DNA of 64,000 bases from GCA-2705995 sp048267965 (GTDB lineage: Bacteria > Bacteroidota > Bacteroidia > Flavobacteriales_G > Salibacteraceae): positions 76,961-140,960 of the forward strand of contig JBLWWK010000007.1 of NCBI GenBank assembly GCA_048267965.1, in the 5' to 3' direction. A program made the position numbers and the translations under genes. Below the pieces are notes generated by a model that was not told the DNA's origin, searched no databases, and saw only the letters and a list, made by a program, of their open reading frames with translations. Of this stretch, positions 63,151 through 64,000 are shown piece after piece; the first letter of the stretch is position 1; every line of letters begins with the position of its first letter.

Positions 63151-63180
63151 GTAAATTATAACGGTAGGAACCGATTTACC
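63150..63180. terminator. Bulged hairpin between convergent genes with the genome word at its tip
   Basis: GGTAAAT (63150-63156) pairs with ATTTACC (63174-63180); inside, CGGT-AGGA-ACCG (63162-63173) forms a 4-bp stem with a 4-base loop. A bulge (TATAA) separates the two stems. Only a short T-run follows (CTTTT), so termination is plausible but not strong. Confidence 0.5.
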
Positions 63181-63823
63181 CTTTTAATTGAGCAATAGTC
63201 TCCGTTGGGTTTTCAGATTTAAATACGAAACTACCGGCTACGAGCACATCAGCGCCCGCTTCTACAAGGGCATCAGCATTTTCAGAAGTAACTCCTCCAT
63301 CGACTTCGATATGAAGTTGAGGGTTGAGTTCTTCTGCCATTTGGCGAAGATCTTGTACTTTATTATACGTGTTTTCAATAAATTTTTGTCCGCCAAACCC
63401 TGGGTTTACACTCATTACACACACCAAATCGATTTCTGCAAGAATGTCTTCTAACAAGAAAACCGAGGTATGTGGGTTAATGGCCACGCCAGCTTTCATG
63501 CCTTCGGCCTTAATAGCTTGAATGGTTCTGTGAAGGTGTGTGCTCGCTTCGTAATGAACCGTAAGAATATCGGCTCCTGCATTTTTAAAATCAGTAATGT
63601 AGCGCTCTGGTTTTTCAATCATTAAATGCACATCGAAAGGTTTATCAGTGTGCTTTTTAATGGCATTCATCACCGGCATTCCGAAAGAAATATTGGGAAC
63701 AAACATGCCATCCATCACATCTATGTGAAACCAATCAGCTTTACTGCTATTAAGCATTTCAGCTTCTTTTTGGAGGTTGGCAAAGTCAGCGGCTAAAATC
63801 GATGGTGCTATAATTCTATTCAT
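63176..63823 (-). CDS. rpe: Ribulose-phosphate 3-epimerase
   Basis: 215 residues from ATG 63823 (MNRIIAPSILAADFANL); a TTG seven codons earlier is rejected. SILAADFANL, HIDVMDGMFVPNISFG, DVHLMIEKPERYI, VMSVNPGFGGQKF and EVDGGV are the family motifs, with all catalytic His/Asp present. Interconverts ribulose 5-phosphate and xylulose 5-phosphate in the pentose phosphate pathway. Confidence 0.96.
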   Translation of the reverse strand: MNRIIAPSILAADFANLQKEAEMLNSSKADWFHIDVMDGMFVPNISFGMPVMNAIKKHTDKPFDVHLMIEKPERYITDFKNAGADILTVHYEASTHLHRTIQAIKAEGMKAGVAINPHTSVFLLEDILAEIDLVCVMSVNPGFGGQKFIENTYNKVQDLRQMAEELNPQLHIEVDGGVTSENADALVEAGADVLVAGSFVFKSENPTETIAQLKG

Positions 63824-63962
63824 CCCTTGATTAATTTGGCGCAAAGAAACATAAAAAGGTGCTGTTGCCTTATGATTCGGGTATTCGTTTTGACAACGAA
63901 TTCAGTTTTTAGGGATTCTGCGTTAGATTCTTTGAAAAGAATGAAAAAAAGAGATTCTTCTC

Positions 63963-63988
63963 TTTCTTTTGGCTTGAACCAAAAGAAA
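63963..63988. repeat. Inverted repeat at the window edge
   Basis: Perfect 10-bp inverted repeat TTTCTTTTGG (63963-63972) / CCAAAAGAAA (63979-63988) with a 6-base loop CTTGAA, continuing into AT-rich sequence up to the edge. Similar words recur in Bacteroidota genomes in my memory. The whole stretch 63824-64000 has no gene. Confidence 0.5.
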
Positions 63989-64000
63989 CAAAAATTCAAG

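Larger units (their letters stand above)
2723..63172. repeat. Highly iterated word GTAGGAACC (core of CGGTAGGAACC), 33 copies
   Basis: First base of each hit on the + strand text. Forward GGTAGGAACC: 2723, 3092, 12167, 16920, 26645, 31414, 34479, 36832, 39695, 45078, 47484, 54517, 60420, 63163. Forward GTAGGAACC only: 7400, 15438, 25651. Reverse GGTTCCTACC: 4526, 16279, 17680, 22014, 25767, 27723, 38641, 42588, 54834, 55423, 57306, 62166. Reverse GGTTCCTAC only: 3376, 11341, 29617, 52468. Six further 8-mers GTAGGAAC (either strand): 10433, 12113, 23908, 36506, 48456, 61236. The base before GGTAGG is C in 17 of the 26 ten-mers and never G. 17 forward, 16 reverse; 30 in genes, 3 between genes. 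Counted by eye, so a copy or two may be missed. Confidence 0.85.

Noticed and set aside
2723..63172. GTAGGAACC as a Chi or KOPS-type polar word
   Set aside because: Such words are skewed to one strand; here 17 forward and 16 reverse copies alternate across the whole window.
2723..63172. AGGA inside the word as a ribosome binding site
   Set aside because: Copies occur inside genes in both orientations, and none I checked sits 5-10 bases before a start codon as a rule.
2723..63172. A degenerate CRISPR array or mobile-element ends
   Set aside because: Spacing is irregular over kilobases, no longer conserved flank or target duplication is visible, and copies lie inside intact core genes.

Overview
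The window reads as chromosomal DNA of a marine-type Bacteroidota, most likely order Flavobacteriales (inference). Supporting signs: a type IX secretion C-terminal sorting signal on the first gene; Bacteroidota -7 promoter boxes (TAnnTTTG) in front of many genes; a one-piece tmRNA whose tag reads GENNYALAA; many signal-peptide and lipoprotein products; families typical of the phylum (DUF4924, OmpH, MuiA/DUF4139, PF06580/LytTR pairs); and roughly 40% GC by eye. It is dense core genome. I see no phage, insertion sequence or CRISPR array.

Layout. 1-7 kb: end of a T9SS-exported protein, recG, envelope proteins and a tandem set of TRL-like lipoproteins. 7-10 kb: pheT and a possible small RNA. 9.8-15.6 kb: a divergent Kdo / 8-amino-Kdo gene set (kdnB, kdnA, kdsB, kdsA, an aldolase-CBS fusion, a kdsC-like phosphatase) for the inner core of LPS. 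15.7-23 kb: glycosyltransferase, FMN reductase, YpdA-type reductase, xth, MscS channel, RRM protein, hydrolase-OsmC fusion, cardiolipin synthase. 23-36 kb: WG-repeat protein with a TonB-like partner, DUF1853, OmpH, DUF4924, a metallo-beta-lactamase-fold hydrolase, an OlsF-like double acyltransferase, a cation-chloride-cotransporter-like permease, an S41 peptidase. 36-48 kb: comEC, a SpoIID protein, lpxB, surE, MuiA-like, HAD, TrmH, YihY, thioesterase, plsC. 48-64 kb: serine hydrolase, a LytTR two-component pair, an acpH-mnmD-NUDIX-Omp85 operon, msrB, a BCCT/Usp pair, tRNA-Arg(CCG), ssrA, an AlaDH/Lys1-like dehydrogenase and rpe.

The most striking signal is not a gene. A short non-palindromic word, GTAGGAACC (usually inside CGGTAGGAACC), recurs about every 1.9 kb. 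I count 33 copies of the 9-mer and 26 of the 10-mer GGTAGGAACC by hand, where less than one of either is expected by chance. It lies equally on both strands, inside genes and between them, and in every reading frame that it can occupy (the sixth would place a TAG stop in frame). It is therefore selected as DNA, not as protein. Density, orientation balance and indifference to genes resemble DNA uptake sequences or other highly iterated genome words; I know of no described word like it in Bacteroidota. A comEC DNA-uptake channel gene lies in the same window. Two copies sit as an inverted pair in the kdnA-kdsB promoter region and one forms the tip of a hairpin between convergent genes.

All positions and counts come from reading the sequence; no searches or computations were run.
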